A stretch of DNA of 56,010 nt, from assembly GCF_003056725.1 (NCBI RefSeq), contig NZ_QBKZ01000005.1, positions 14,557-70,566 of the forward strand, written 5' to 3'. Positions 30,049 to 38,710 of the stretch are shown piece after piece (positions within the stretch are counted from its first letter, which is position 1; the number at the start of each line of letters is the position of its first letter). Below the pieces are notes generated by a model, which searched no databases, was not told the DNA's origin, and saw nothing but the letters and a program-made list of their open reading frames with translations. This DNA comes from Mangrovicoccus ximenensis (GTDB taxonomy: Bacteria; Pseudomonadota; Alphaproteobacteria; Rhodobacterales; Rhodobacteraceae). The position numbers and the translations under genes were made by a program.

Positions 30049-30848
30049 CGGCAATCCCGGCATCCGCGGGGGCCTTCCCCGCTGCACGGCGCTTCGGCGC
30101 CGTGCTTCCCCTGCTGCGCGGCCTGCTCGCTCTGGCCGCGGTGCTGGTGGCGGTGGAGCTGATCATCCTCGCCTTCGGCATCCGCCCCTATGTGCTGCCG
30201 CGCCCCTCGATGGTGCTCGAGGCGATCCTGCGCACGCCTGCCGCCTATCGCGACGCGATCCTCCGCACCGGCACCGAGGTGCTGCTGGGCTTCGGCGCGG
30301 GCGCACTCTTCGGCGTCTGGATCGGCGTCGCCTTCTCGCGGCTGCGCTTCCTGCGCGAGACCGTCTTCCCGATCTTCATCGTGTCCCAGACCATTCCCGT
30401 CATCGCCTTCGGCGCGCTGGTGGTCATGTGGTTCGGCAACACGATCCTGGCCAAGGCCGTCATCGTCTTCTACCTGACCTTCTTCCCGGTCACCGTGAAC
30501 ACGCTCCTCGGGATGCGCACCGTCGACCAGAAGCAGGTGCAGCTGATGCAGAGCTTCGGCGCCTCGGATGCCGTGATCATGCGCAAGCTGCGCTTCCCGA
30601 CCGCTCTGCCGCATATCTTCGTCGCGCTGCGCATCGCCTCGGCGCTGGGGCTCTCGGGCGCAGTGGTCGGCGAATGGTTCGGCGACACGACCGGGCTCGG
30701 CGTCCTGCTGCTGCAGGGCATGTATGCCGAGAACATGGTCGCGATCTGGGCCGCCATCCTCTGTGCCGCCGCGCTCGGCATCGCCTTCTTCTCCGCCATC
30801 GGCTGGGCGGAAAAACGCATCGTCTTCTGGGGAGGCGAAACCGCATGA
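30045..30848 (+). CDS. ABC transporter permease 1, SsuC/ThiX type
   Basis: This is a 267-residue inner-membrane permease with about six helices. The EAA-type loop reads MQSFGASDAVIMRKLRFPTA, and the amino-terminal VLPRPSMVLEAIL is typical of the SsuC/TauC/ThiX group. It starts on the binding-protein stop (ATGA) and ends overlapping the second permease. With a single ATPase and binding protein in the operon, the channel is probably a heterodimer with the next gene product. Confidence 0.92.
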   Translation: MTAIPASAGAFPAARRFGAVLPLLRGLLALAAVLVAVELIILAFGIRPYVLPRPSMVLEAILRTPAAYRDAILRTGTEVLLGFGAGALFGVWIGVAFSRLRFLRETVFPIFIVSQTIPVIAFGALVVMWFGNTILAKAVIVFYLTFFPVTVNTLLGMRTVDQKQVQLMQSFGASDAVIMRKLRFPTALPHIFVALRIASALGLSGAVVGEWFGDTTGLGVLLLQGMYAENMVAIWAAILCAAALGIAFFSAIGWAEKRIVFWGGETA

Positions 30849-31606
30849 CCCATGATCCCATGACCCCCTCGCGCCATGCGCTGGCCCGCGGCCTCCTCGG
30901 CGGCGGCGCGCTGTTCCTGATCTGGGAAATCGCGGCGCGGGGCTTCGACCTGCCTGCCTACATCCTGCCCGCCGTCTCCGAGATCCTGCTGCGGTTCTGG
31001 ACCGCGCGCGACGTGCTGGGGGGCGCGGCCGTCTACACGCTGGGCGAGGCCTTCGGCGGCTACCTGCTGGGCGGCGCGGTCGGCGTGGCGCTGGCGCTCT
31101 GCGTCACGCTGGTGCCGGTGCTGCGCCGGGTGATCGTGCCCGCCGCCACCGCAGTCAACTCGGTGCCGATCGTCGCCTTCTCGCCGCTGATCCTGCTGTG
31201 GTTCGGCATGGGCGCCGGGTCGAAGGTGGTGATGGTCGCCGTCGCGGTCAGCTTCACCATGTTCGTCTCGGCGCTGGCAGGCTTCGACCGGGTGGACGAG
31301 CGCAGCGTGAACCTGATGCGCAGCTTCGGCGCCAGCCGCGCCGCGATCCTGTGGAAGCTGCGCCTGCCGACCGCGCTGCCCCTGATCCTGTCGGGGATGC
31401 GGCTTTCGACCGTGCGCAGCCTGATCGTCGCCATCGTCACCGAGATGCTGGGCGCCTATGGCGGGCTCGGCTGGGTGATCTACCAGGCGGTGATCGTGAT
31501 CGACTTCGTCCAGGTCTGGGCGGCGATCTTCGTGGCCTCGGCGGCCAGCCTCGCCTTCTTCGGCTTCGTCTCCTTCCTAGAACGCCGCCTGGTCTTCTGG
31601 CGCTAG
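30845..31606 (+). CDS. ABC transporter permease 2, SsuC/ThiX type
   Basis: This 253-residue permease is paralogous to its upstream neighbour. The coupling loop is MRSFGASRAAILWKLRLPTA, and six hydrophobic segments are visible. The opening ALARGLLGGGALFLIWEIAA matches the family. It is the last gene of the operon; its start overlaps the previous stop and the gene ends 25 bases before a terminator hairpin. Both permease copies retain good coupling motifs, which argues that both are used. Confidence 0.92.
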   Translation: MTHDPMTPSRHALARGLLGGGALFLIWEIAARGFDLPAYILPAVSEILLRFWTARDVLGGAAVYTLGEAFGGYLLGGAVGVALALCVTLVPVLRRVIVPAATAVNSVPIVAFSPLILLWFGMGAGSKVVMVAVAVSFTMFVSALAGFDRVDERSVNLMRSFGASRAAILWKLRLPTALPLILSGMRLSTVRSLIVAIVTEMLGAYGGLGWVIYQAVIVIDFVQVWAAIFVASAASLAFFGFVSFLERRLVFWR

Positions 31607-31630
31607 GCGGCGGCCTGGCCCGGAAAAAAC

Positions 31631-31660
31631 GGCAGCCGCCCCGGGAGGAGGGCGGCTGCC
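31631..31660. terminator. Hairpin terminator between convergent operons
   Basis: GGCAGCCGCC and GGCGGCTGCC pair over 10 bp. On the minus strand it is followed by GTTTTTTCCG, making it a good terminator for the tct operon. On the plus side it may also stop the ABC operon. Confidence 0.75.
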
Positions 31661-31684
31661 GGCCGGGAAGGGAGGCCCCGGAAC

Positions 31685-33199
31685 TCAGCTGGCGGCCGTG
31701 CGCCGATGCACCAGCTTCTCCTTCGCCATCCGCCAGAGCGGCGTCTGCGACAGGAAGATCAGAACCACCGCCGCCGAGAGCGCCAGCGACAGCGGGCTCG
31801 TCACGATGCCGTGGAAGAAAGCGCCCAGATCCTCGCGCTCGGAAATGATCGCCCGGCGCCAGTTGTCGTCGAGCAGCCGCGACAGGATCACGCCCAGGAT
31901 CACCGGTCCCAGCGGATAGCCGTAATGGCGCATGAAATAGCCGAACACGCCGAAGCCGAGCATCCAGTAGACATCGGTCACCGAGTTGTTGACCGCATAG
32001 GCGCCGACGATCGACAGCAGCATGATCAGCGGGATCAGCACCGCGCGCGGCATCTCGACGAGCTTGGTGAAGAGCCGGATGCCGGTCAGGCCGAAGAGCA
32101 GCATGAAGCAGTTCGCGGTCACCAGCGCGCCGACGATCACCCAGAACATGTCGGGCTGCGTCACCATCAGCATCGGGCCGGGGTTCAGCCCGTGGATGAA
32201 AAGCGCGCCGATCATGATCGCGGTCACCGCGTCGCCCGGAATGCCCAGCGTCATCATCGGGATGAAGGCTCCGCCGACGGCGGCATTGTTGGCCGTCTCG
32301 GGCGCGACCAGGCCTTCGATGGCGCCCTTGCCGAAGGGCCGCGACGGCTTCTTGGTCACCCGCTTGGCGTGGTCATAGGCCATCAGCGCCGCGATGTCGC
32401 CGCCGGTGCCGGGAAGCGCGCCGATGATCACCCCGATGAAGGAAGTCTGCATGCTGAGCGGCAGGTGCTTCTTCACGGTGCCCCAGGACGGCACGATGCG
32501 GTCGATCTTCTGGCGCACGGCGGCGCTGTTGACATGCTGGAGCTGGATCAGCGCCTCGGAGACGCCGAACATGCCGATCATCACCGCGATGAAGCTGATC
32601 CCGCCCTGCAGGAGCGGCACGCCGAAGGTGAAGCGCTCGGTGAAGGTCAGCGGGTCGAGCCCGACCGAGCCCACGGCGAGCCCCAGCGCGCCCGAGAAGA
32701 TGCCCTTGACCAGCGAGCCGGTGGAGAGCGATCCGACCAGCAGGATGCCGAGCACGGCGAGCAGCATGTAGTCGCGCGGCTGGAAGGTCAGCGCGAAGTC
32801 CGACACGACCGGCGCCGCCATGGCCAGAACCGCAATGCCGAGGAGACCGCCGAGGAAGGACATCACCGTGGTCACGCCGATCGCCTGCCCCGCCTCGCCG
32901 CGCTGCGCCATCGGATAGCCGTCGAGCGCGGTGGCGATCGCCGAGGGCGCGCCGGGGATGTTCAGGAGGATCGCGGTGCGCGAGCCGCCATAGACCCCGC
33001 CCATGTAGATGCCGATCATCAGCGAGATCGCCGGCAGCACCTCCCAGGAGAAGGTGAAGGAGATCAGGATCGACACCGCCATGGTGACCGACAGACCCGG
33101 GATCGCGCCGACATAGACGCCCGCGAAGGTGCCGAGCCCGACCATCAGCAGCAGTTCGGGATGGGTGAAGACGGTCAGGAAAGCCAGGAGCGCATCCAT
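31685..33199 (-). CDS. tctA: Tripartite tricarboxylate transporter large membrane subunit
   Basis: This complete protein of 504 residues has about 11-12 transmembrane segments. It carries the TctA signatures GTFAGVYVGAIPGLSVTMAV, GGVYGGSRTAILLNIPGAPS and the second repeat GALPGTGGDIAALMAYDHAK with PETANNAAVGGAFIPMM. It drives sodium-coupled uptake of citrate-like acids delivered by a TctC binding protein. ATG 33199 overlaps the tctB stop (TGATG); a GTG one codon upstream is possible. TctC is not in the window, so the operon is incomplete here. Confidence 0.95.
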   Translation of the reverse strand: MDALLAFLTVFTHPELLLMVGLGTFAGVYVGAIPGLSVTMAVSILISFTFSWEVLPAISLMIGIYMGGVYGGSRTAILLNIPGAPSAIATALDGYPMAQRGEAGQAIGVTTVMSFLGGLLGIAVLAMAAPVVSDFALTFQPRDYMLLAVLGILLVGSLSTGSLVKGIFSGALGLAVGSVGLDPLTFTERFTFGVPLLQGGISFIAVMIGMFGVSEALIQLQHVNSAAVRQKIDRIVPSWGTVKKHLPLSMQTSFIGVIIGALPGTGGDIAALMAYDHAKRVTKKPSRPFGKGAIEGLVAPETANNAAVGGAFIPMMTLGIPGDAVTAIMIGALFIHGLNPGPMLMVTQPDMFWVIVGALVTANCFMLLFGLTGIRLFTKLVEMPRAVLIPLIMLLSIVGAYAVNNSVTDVYWMLGFGVFGYFMRHYGYPLGPVILGVILSRLLDDNWRRAIISEREDLGAFFHGIVTSPLSLALSAAVVLIFLSQTPLWRMAKEKLVHRRTAAS

Positions 33200-33487
33200 C
33201 ACCGGGTCCCCCCGGCAAAGAGGTCGCGCAGCGCCTGGACGAGTTCCGCCTCGGGCAGGATGCCCGCGGGCAGGAGCACCGTGAAGACGATGCGGAAGAC
33301 CAGCCAGATCGCCACCAGGCTGCCCGCGCCCACCGCCAGCGCGAAGCCCCAGCCGCGGCCCGACAGGAAGCGGATCGACAGCACCAGGAAGATCGCCGCG
33401 GCCGGCACGAAGCCGAGCGGCACCAGCACCATGCCGAAGGCGACCAGCGCCGCCGCCATCACCACGACCACGCCCGGCAGCACGTCG
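33199..33487 (-). pseudogene. tctB: 3' part of the small membrane subunit TctB
   Basis: About 95 residues remain: two or three hydrophobic helices (VVVVMAAALVAFGMVLVPLG, FVPAAAIFLVLSIRFL, then GAGSLVAIWLVFRIVF) and the tail LPEAELVQALRDLF, as in the second half of TctB. The family has four helices and about 150 residues; the first pair and the start codon are missing. Right of about 33487 the sequence loses coding character. Without TctB the transporter would not assemble. Confidence 0.7.
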
Positions 33488-34564
33488 CGTCCTCGTCCCG
33501 GCAAAGCTGTCCCGTGCCTCGGCCCCGACGAAGCCAGGCGGCGTGACGCGTCACATGCCGGAGCGGCACGCTTGCGGCCGGCGGCTGGGTCCGCGCGCCG
33601 ACCGGCACGGCCTGGAATCGGCCTCGACCGGGCCATTCCGGGCCATTTATCCAATCGCCGGGACAGATCATCCGGAGGCATTCCGGGCCGGAGCATGTCC
33701 TTCCCCACTCCGCCCCCTTTGGCGGCACCACGGGAACATCCGGCCAATGCGCTGCACTGCCGGAAGGATGTCGTTGCGCATCCGGACGCCGGCCATCGCC
33801 AGCTTCCATGACATGCCGTCGCGGCACGGCACGAACAAAGACATGACGCCCGCCGAGGGCAGAGACGCGGTGCATGGCTGCCGCCCGGCCCTGATTCCCC
33901 GCAACATGCCGATCGAGGTCGCGGGACATCGGCCGCTGGCCGGGCCGCGTCACGCAGGCCATCCGATCGCCGGGGCACGCTCAGACCGTTTCAGCAACCG
34001 GCTCATGCCTCGGCCCGTCTCAACAAGCGGCACGCTCCATCTGTGCCAGAGCCCCTTAGGCACGAGGACCGGACATGACTTGTCGCAGCCGCCGAAGCGG
34101 CGGACCCCGGCGATTCCGGAGCCTGGCCTGCGCATGGCTTGGCGCCCTCGGCGACGGGCTCCGGTCTTGCGGCAGCACGGCGATCTCCTCTCTTCAGCCT
34201 TCCCGCCCCCGCCATCATCAGGCACAAGCGATCGACCACATGGGCCCGGAAGACCCGCAAAGGATGGCGCAACGCCCCGACAAACATGACCGTGCTTTGA
34301 CATGCGTCGCTGCGGATGGCGCAAGCGGGCCGGCTGACTTGACCTCCCGCTGGCTTCCGGAAAAAGAAAGCCCGGTCCCGGACGCCACAGCACCGACTTC
34401 AGGCGCCAAGCCGTCGCCAGGCAGCATGGCGGCAGGACGCTGCATGCAATTGCCCCCCGCCTCTCCGTGTTCACGATGGCGCGGCGCCGGCCCGCCGGGC
34501 GCATTCCTCGAAGGAGACTGCCGCGGAAGAGACCGCCGGCCTGCCGCCGCCGCGGTCAGGGCAG
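33488..34564. other. About 1.1 kb without a convincing gene
   Basis: Frames on both strands are low-complexity and motif-free, and the base composition is less regularly GC-rich at every third position than in real genes nearby. It includes short AT-containing runs (for example AAAAAGAAAG at about 34362) but no IS ends, tRNA or long repeat that I can see. It starts at the broken end of tctB. Confidence 0.5.
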
Positions 34565-34850
34565 CTAGAACCGCCAGTTCACGTGGATCGAGCCGACCAC
34601 CTGGCCTTCGGGCTGCGCCTCGAATTCCTCGCTGAGCCAGGTGACGCCGTAGAAGACCTGCCGCCCCTGCCCCCAGCGCCACAATCCGCCGGCCCGCGCC
34701 CGGTAGCGCATGTCGGTCAGCTCGTAGCCGCGGCTCGACGGCAGATAGCTCGAGCGCGAGACATGCGCCGCGTCGGCGCCGATGGTCAGGCCGAAGCCCG
34801 CCGCCTCCAGCTGGGTGGCGGGCAGCAGCAGCCCGGTGGTCACGTCGCGG
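34565..34850 (-). pseudogene. 3' fragment of an LpxR-like (DUF2219) outer-membrane lipid A deacylase
   Basis: The minus strand encodes DVTTGLLLPATQLEAAGFGL, the conserved RSSYLPSSRGYELTD region and the terminal strands VFYGVTWLSEEFEAQPEGQV ending VNWRF. These are the last beta strands of LpxR/DUF2219 barrels, which remove the 3'-acyloxyacyl group of lipid A. The amino-terminal two thirds, with signal peptide and catalytic residues, are missing; at about 34851 the same strand changes to an RTX protein in another frame. Confidence 0.65.
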
Positions 34851-34851
34851 A

Positions 34852-35472
34852 CCCCTGGCCGCCGCGCAGCTCGTCGCGGCCCTGGCCGCCGTGCATCTCG
34901 TCATCGCCGCGCCCGCCCGCCAGGAGGTCGAAGCCCGCGCCGCCGTCGAGATAATCGTCGCCTTCGCCGCCCCGGAGCGTTTCGGCGCCGTCGCTGCCCA
35001 TGATCTGCAGGTCGGCGATGCCCCCGGTATGGCCGAAATGCTGGGTGACCATCAGCGCGGGGCGGTCATCGAAGCGGCTGTAGGGGCCGATTTCGACGCC
35101 GAGGCCGATCAGCTCGAAGGCGGGGTCGAGGAGGTTCGCGCGGTGGCTGGTGCTGTCCATCAGCGCCGCGAAGATCAGCTCCAGCACCTCGCCATGGCTC
35201 TCGCCCGGCGTGTCCGCCGTGCGCACGCCGAGGTTCTCGCCGGTGCCCCAGGGGGCCTTGAAGTCGAAGCCCGCCGCCTCGATCCGCTGCCGCGCGGTGG
35301 AGCCGTCGGGACCGTCATGGCTGAAGGTGCCGGTCTCCAGAAGGACGCCGCTGTAGATCGCTGCGGAGCCGTTGAGGTTGCGCTCGAGCACCAGGGCGCC
35401 GAGACCCTCCGCCAGCCGCGCGGCATTCACCATGTCGAAAAGCTGGAGCTCCAGCGTGTCGGCGATCTGCAT
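34852..35472 (-). pseudogene. CAP (SCP/PR1) domain protein with RTX repeats, 3' end missing
   Basis: The start at ATG 35472 is preceded by GGGAGACAGGG. Residues 1-145 form a CAP domain: HDGPDGSTARQRIEAAGF, the GENLGV motif, and STSHRANLLDPAFELIGLGV. It is followed by calcium-binding nonapeptide repeats (GGEGDDYLDGGAGFDLLAGG, then GGRGDDEMHGG). The repeats break off at about 34852 without the carboxy-terminal type I secretion signal. Such proteins are secreted by type I systems and fold in calcium. A 3' RTX fragment of similar style occurs at 52042-52507. Confidence 0.75.
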
Positions 35473-35546
35473 CCCTGTCTCCCGATGCCCTGTCCTGCGG
35501 TCCGGCCGCACCCTCTCGGGTCCTCCCTAGCGCGAAAGATGTCGTT

Positions 35547-35571
35547 GCGTCAGGCGGTTTCTGCCTGACGC
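35547..35571. promoter_or_regulatory. 9-bp inverted repeat in a divergent intergenic region
   Basis: GCGTCAGGC and GCCTGACGC are exact complements separated by 7 bases, between the divergent starts of the CAP/RTX gene (35472) and the GNAT gene (35658). A regulator-binding site is more likely than a terminator in this position. Confidence 0.45.
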
Positions 35572-35657
35572 GGGGGAGGGACCCGGTGTCGCGGTGGCGG
35601 CCGGGCGCCGGCAGGAGGCTTGCCTTGGGCGAAGGCCGGTGTGCAAATCGAAACAGC

Positions 35658-36164
35658 ATGGCAGCGAAAGGTCGGACAGTGCTCGAAATCAGGAAGGTTC
35701 AGCCGGAGGACCACACCGAGATCAGCGTCCTCGTCGTGTCGAGCTTCGGCGAGAACAACGAGCACAGGCTGATCCAGAACCTGCGCAAGGCCGGTGCCGT
35801 CGCGCTGGAGCTGGTGGCAGTGGAAAAGGGCCGGATCGTCGGCCATATCTGCTTTTCGCGCCTCGACGTGCCCTCGGGCTGGTGGGCGCTGGCCCCGGTT
35901 TCGGTGACCACCCTGCGGCAGAACGAGGGCATCGGCAGCGAACTGGTGCGCTACGGGCTGGACGAGGCGCGGCAGGCGAAGGCGGCTGCGGTCGTGGTGG
36001 TCGGAAATCCGCTCTACTACCGGCGCTTCGGCTTCGTCTTCGGCGGGCCGGCGCAGCTCGCCAGCCCCTATCCCGAACAATATACCGGGCTTTTCCCGAT
36101 CGCGCCGGAAACCGCCTCGGCCTCGGTGGCGCTGCGCTATCCGCGGCCCTTCGAGGAGGTCTGA
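35658..36164 (+). CDS. GNAT family N-acetyltransferase
   Basis: This is a 168-residue acetyltransferase of the YhbS-like GNAT group. The acetyl-CoA loop is in the strand-helix region LAPVSVTTLRQNEGIGSELV (R/Q-x-x-G-x-G), and VVVVGNPLYYRRFGFVFGGP is the characteristic continuation. It acetylates an unknown amine substrate in the cytosol. ATG 35658 is the family-length start; GTG 35679, 7 bases after AAAGG, would give a product starting VLEIRKV and is a real alternative. Complete at the 3' end, with a hairpin straight after the stop. Confidence 0.85.
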   Translation: MAAKGRTVLEIRKVQPEDHTEISVLVVSSFGENNEHRLIQNLRKAGAVALELVAVEKGRIVGHICFSRLDVPSGWWALAPVSVTTLRQNEGIGSELVRYGLDEARQAKAAAVVVVGNPLYYRRFGFVFGGPAQLASPYPEQYTGLFPIAPETASASVALRYPRPFEEV

Positions 36165-36184
36165 CAGGGCCCTGCGGGGCCCTG
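36165..36184. terminator. Hairpin between GNAT and purK
   Basis: CAGGGCCC and GGGCCCTG pair over 8 bp around TGCG immediately after the GNAT stop and before the convergent purK end. It probably terminates both genes. No T-run is present. Confidence 0.55.
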
Positions 36185-36197
36185 ACGGGGGCGTCCG

Positions 36198-37277
36198 TCA
36201 GCCCTGGGCGGGCAGGATGCGGTTCACATGGCCCATCTTGCGGCCGGGGCGCGCCTCGGTCTTGCCGTAGAGATGGATCGCGGTCTCGCCGTCGGCGGCA
36301 AATTCCTGCGCCTTCGCCACGTCGTCGCCGATCAGGTTGAGCATCTCGACATCGGAATGGCGCTCAGCCCGGCCCAGCGGCCAGCCCGCGACGGCGCGGA
36401 TATGCTGCTCGAACTGGCAGATCGAACAGCCGGTCTGGGTCCAGTGGCCGGAATTGTGGACGCGCGGCGCGATCTCGTTGACGACGAGCCCCGCGGGCGT
36501 CGCGAAGAGCTCGACCCCCATCACGCCGACATAGTCGAGCGCCGAGAGGATGCGGCCCGCCAGCAGCACCGCGTCGGTCCTGAGCTTGCCCGGAATTTTC
36601 GCGGGCACGGTGGTGGTGTGCAGGATGCCGTCGCGGTGGACGTTCTCGCCGGGATCGTAGCAGGCGACGGCTCCGTCCGTGCCGCGCGCGCCGATCACCG
36701 AGATCTCGCAGGAGAAGTTGACGAAGCCCTCGAGGATCGCCGGGGCGCCCTTCAGTTCGGCGAAGGCCGCGGCGGCCCCGGACGCGTCCTTGATGCGGAC
36801 CTGGCCCTTGCCGTCATAGCCGAAGCGGCGGGTCTTCAGGATCGCGGGCGTGCCGATGGCGGCGAGCGCGGATTCGAGCGCGGCCAGATCCGGGATGTCG
36901 GCGAAGGGCGCGGTGGCGAGGCCCAGCTCCGACAGGAAGGTCTTTTCGGTCAGCCGGTCCTGCGAGACTTCGAGCGCGCGGCGGCCGGGACGGATCGGGG
37001 CGAGCCCGCCCAGCAGGTCGAGCGCCGCGGTCGGGATGTTCTCGAATTCGTAGGTGATCACGTCGACCGATTTGCCGAAGGCCTCGAGCGCGGCGGCATC
37101 GTCATAGCCGGCGGCGGTGTGGCGGTCGGCAACCTGCGCGGCCGGGCACTCGGCGGCAGGTTCGTAGACATGGCATTTCAGGCCGAGCCGCGCCGCGGCC
37201 AGCGCCAGCATGCGGCCGAGCTGGCCGCCGCCGAGAATGCCGATGGTCGAACCGGGGGCAAGGGGGGCGTCAGTCAT
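36198..37277 (-). CDS. purK: N5-carboxyaminoimidazole ribonucleotide synthase
   Basis: This complete 359-residue ATP-grasp enzyme uses ATP and bicarbonate to carboxylate AIR in purine synthesis. It opens [20 protein letters not shown] (PurK dinucleotide-like start). The ATP-grasp core has [14 protein letters not shown] and [15 protein letters not shown]. It overlaps purE by 8 bases, the classical purEK order. Next to it are no other pur genes. Confidence 0.97.
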   Translation of the reverse strand: MTDAPLAPGSTIGILGGGQLGRMLALAAARLGLKCHVYEPAAECPAAQVADRHTAAGYDDAAALEAFGKSVDVITYEFENIPTAALDLLGGLAPIRPGRRALEVSQDRLTEKTFLSELGLATAPFADIPDLAALESALAAIGTPAILKTRRFGYDGKGQVRIKDASGAAAAFAELKGAPAILEGFVNFSCEISVIGARGTDGAVACYDPGENVHRDGILHTTTVPAKIPGKLRTDAVLLAGRILSALDYVGVMGVELFATPAGLVVNEIAPRVHNSGHWTQTGCSICQFEQHIRAVAGWPLGRAERHSDVEMLNLIGDDVAKAQEFAADGETAIHLYGKTEARPGRKMGHVNRILPAQG

Positions 37278-37761
37278 CGGAGGGGACCTCGGGAATGGAT
37301 GCGGAAAGCGCGTCGCGCCAGGCGGTCAGCCGTTCGGCAATCTCCGGGTTGGAGGTGGCGAGGATGCCCGCAGCCATCAGCCCGGCATTGGCGCCGCCCG
37401 CCGCGCCGATCGCCATGGTTGCGACCGGGAAGCCCTTGGGCATCTGGACGATGGAATAGAGGCTGTCGACGCCCGAGAGCGCGCGGGTCTGGATCGGCAC
37501 GCCGACCACCGGCACCCAAGTCTTCGACGCCATCATGCCCGGCAGGTGCGCCGCGCCGCCGGCGCCCGCGATGATCACCTTGAGGCCGCGCCCGGCCGCC
37601 TCCTTGCCATAGCTCCACAGCCGGTCGGGGGTGCGGTGCGCCGAGACGATGCGGGTCTCGTAGGCGATCCCCAGCTCGTCGAGAATGTCCGCCGCCAGTT
37701 TCATGGTGGGCCAGTCCGACTGGCTGCCCATGATGATTCCGACCTCAACCTTGTCCGTCAC
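37270..37761 (-). CDS. purE: N5-carboxyaminoimidazole ribonucleotide mutase
   Basis: This 163-residue class I PurE moves the carboxyl group made by PurK. Motifs are [22 protein letters not shown] and the glycine-rich [17 protein letters not shown] 37761 is chosen since the family starts a few residues before VEVGIIMG, and AGAGGTGAC lies 5-8 bases upstream. Longer in-frame starts add non-conserved sequence. It heads the purEK operon. Confidence 0.96.
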   Translation of the reverse strand: MTDKVEVGIIMGSQSDWPTMKLAADILDELGIAYETRIVSAHRTPDRLWSYGKEAAGRGLKVIIAGAGGAAHLPGMMASKTWVPVVGVPIQTRALSGVDSLYSIVQMPKGFPVATMAIGAAGGANAGLMAAGILATSNPEIAERLTAWRDALSASIPEVPSDD

Positions 37762-37854
37762 CGCGTCACCTCTGCATCGTCTGCTGCACGAAGCCCGGGA
37801 TATAGCGGCTGAACGCGGGGCTGCAAACACCGAAACGACGGCCGCGGGGCAGCC

Positions 37855-37886
37855 GGGAGGCCCCGGCTCTGCGGCCGGGGCGGGAC
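37855..37886 (-). terminator. Hairpin downstream of the YdcH-like gene; copy 1 of a repeated element
   Basis: CCCCGGC and GCCGGGG close a stem around TCTGCG (about 9 bp). It lies 20 bases past the stop of the minus-strand gene at 37906. The surrounding 32 bases recur at 40605-40636 with just two differences, and those two bases pair with each other in the stem. Confidence 0.6.
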
Positions 37887-37905
37887 AGGGCGGGGGTGCC
37901 GCGCC

Positions 37906-38124
37906 TCAGGCGATGATGTCGGGGTAGAGCCGGTCCTCGATCCGCGAGATCTCGTCCTTGATGGCGAGCTTCTGCTTCTTGAAGCGGCGCAGCGCCAGCT
38001 GGTCGGCGCGGCCGGTGTCCTCGAGGGCCGCAATGGCATGGTCGAGATCGCGATGCTCGCGGCGCAGCACTTCGATCTTGACCTTCAGCACTTCCTCTTC
38101 GGTCATTTCAATGTGCGCGTTCAT
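37906..38124 (-). CDS. YdcH/DUF465 family small protein
   Basis: This is a 72-residue helical protein of the YdcH (DUF465) family, with the typical VEVLRREHRDLDHAIAALE-like first helix and FKKQKLAIKDEISRIEDRL at the end. The whole protein is predicted as a helical hairpin or coiled coil. Its function is unknown. It is divergently arranged from the heat-shock gene at 38292. Confidence 0.88.
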   Translation of the reverse strand: MNAHIEMTEEEVLKVKIEVLRREHRDLDHAIAALEDTGRADQLALRRFKKQKLAIKDEISRIEDRLYPDIIA

Positions 38125-38205
38125 GCTATACCCGTACTCCTGGAACCGGTAACGCCCAATATAACCGAGGAAACTCCGTCTGGGAAGCGCTGCGTCGCGC
38201 CCATG

Positions 38206-38233
38206 CTTGCATGCCGCCCGTCCGTCCCCATAT
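38206..38233 (+). promoter_or_regulatory. Sigma-32 (RpoH) type heat-shock promoter
   Basis: CTTGCA at 38206-38211 and CCCCATAT at 38226-38233 are separated by 14 bases. CTTGxA-N13-15-CCCCATxT is the RpoH consensus, and the -10 element matches it exactly. It lies 58 bases before the Hsp20 start, so it explains heat induction of that gene and of DUF1150. Confidence 0.85.
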
Positions 38234-38291
38234 GATTCAGGCAGGCCGCCGCACGGGGCCGCGCATCCGTCGCTTTATCCAAGGACGAGAC

Positions 38292-38705
38292 ATGACCAAG
38301 ACGACACTGGGGACGCATCCGTTCCTCTTGGGCTTCGAGCAGCTGGAGCGGCTGGTCGAACGGACGGCCAAGAGCGGAAACGAAGGCTATCCGCCCTACA
38401 ACATCGAACAGACCTCCGACCGGTCCTACCGCATCACCTTGGCCGTTGCCGGGTTCAGCGAGGACGACCTGTCGATCACGGTGGAAGACCGCCAGCTCGT
38501 GGTCCGGGGCCGCCTGCGCGACGATCTGAGCGAGCGGGTCTTCCTGCACCGCGGAATCGCCGGGCGGCAGTTCCAGCGCAGCTTCGTGCTGGCCGACGGG
38601 GTGGAGGTCCGCAGCGCGTCGATGGAGCACGGGCTGCTGCATATCGACCTGTCCCGGCCCGAGCTGGAGAACGTCATCCAGCGGATCGAGATCAACAAGG
38701 GGTGA
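38292..38705 (+). CDS. Small heat shock protein, Hsp20/IbpA family
   Basis: This 137-residue alpha-crystallin-domain chaperone keeps unfolded proteins soluble. The domain runs from YNIEQTSDRSYRITLAVAGF to the conserved GLLHIDLSRPE. The amino-terminal IbpA-like HPFLLGFEQLERL helps oligomer assembly. The start has AAGGACGAG upstream. A perfect RpoH-type promoter precedes it, and DUF1150 follows 5 bases after the stop, a pairing typical of alphaproteobacteria. Confidence 0.95.
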   Translation: MTKTTLGTHPFLLGFEQLERLVERTAKSGNEGYPPYNIEQTSDRSYRITLAVAGFSEDDLSITVEDRQLVVRGRLRDDLSERVFLHRGIAGRQFQRSFVLADGVEVRSASMEHGLLHIDLSRPELENVIQRIEINKG

Positions 38706-38710
38706 ACATC

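Noticed and set aside
31706..33811. A 701-codon plus-strand frame
   Set aside because: It lies opposite tctA/tctB and has a His/Arg/Asp-rich translation without domains; TctA is unambiguous on the minus strand.
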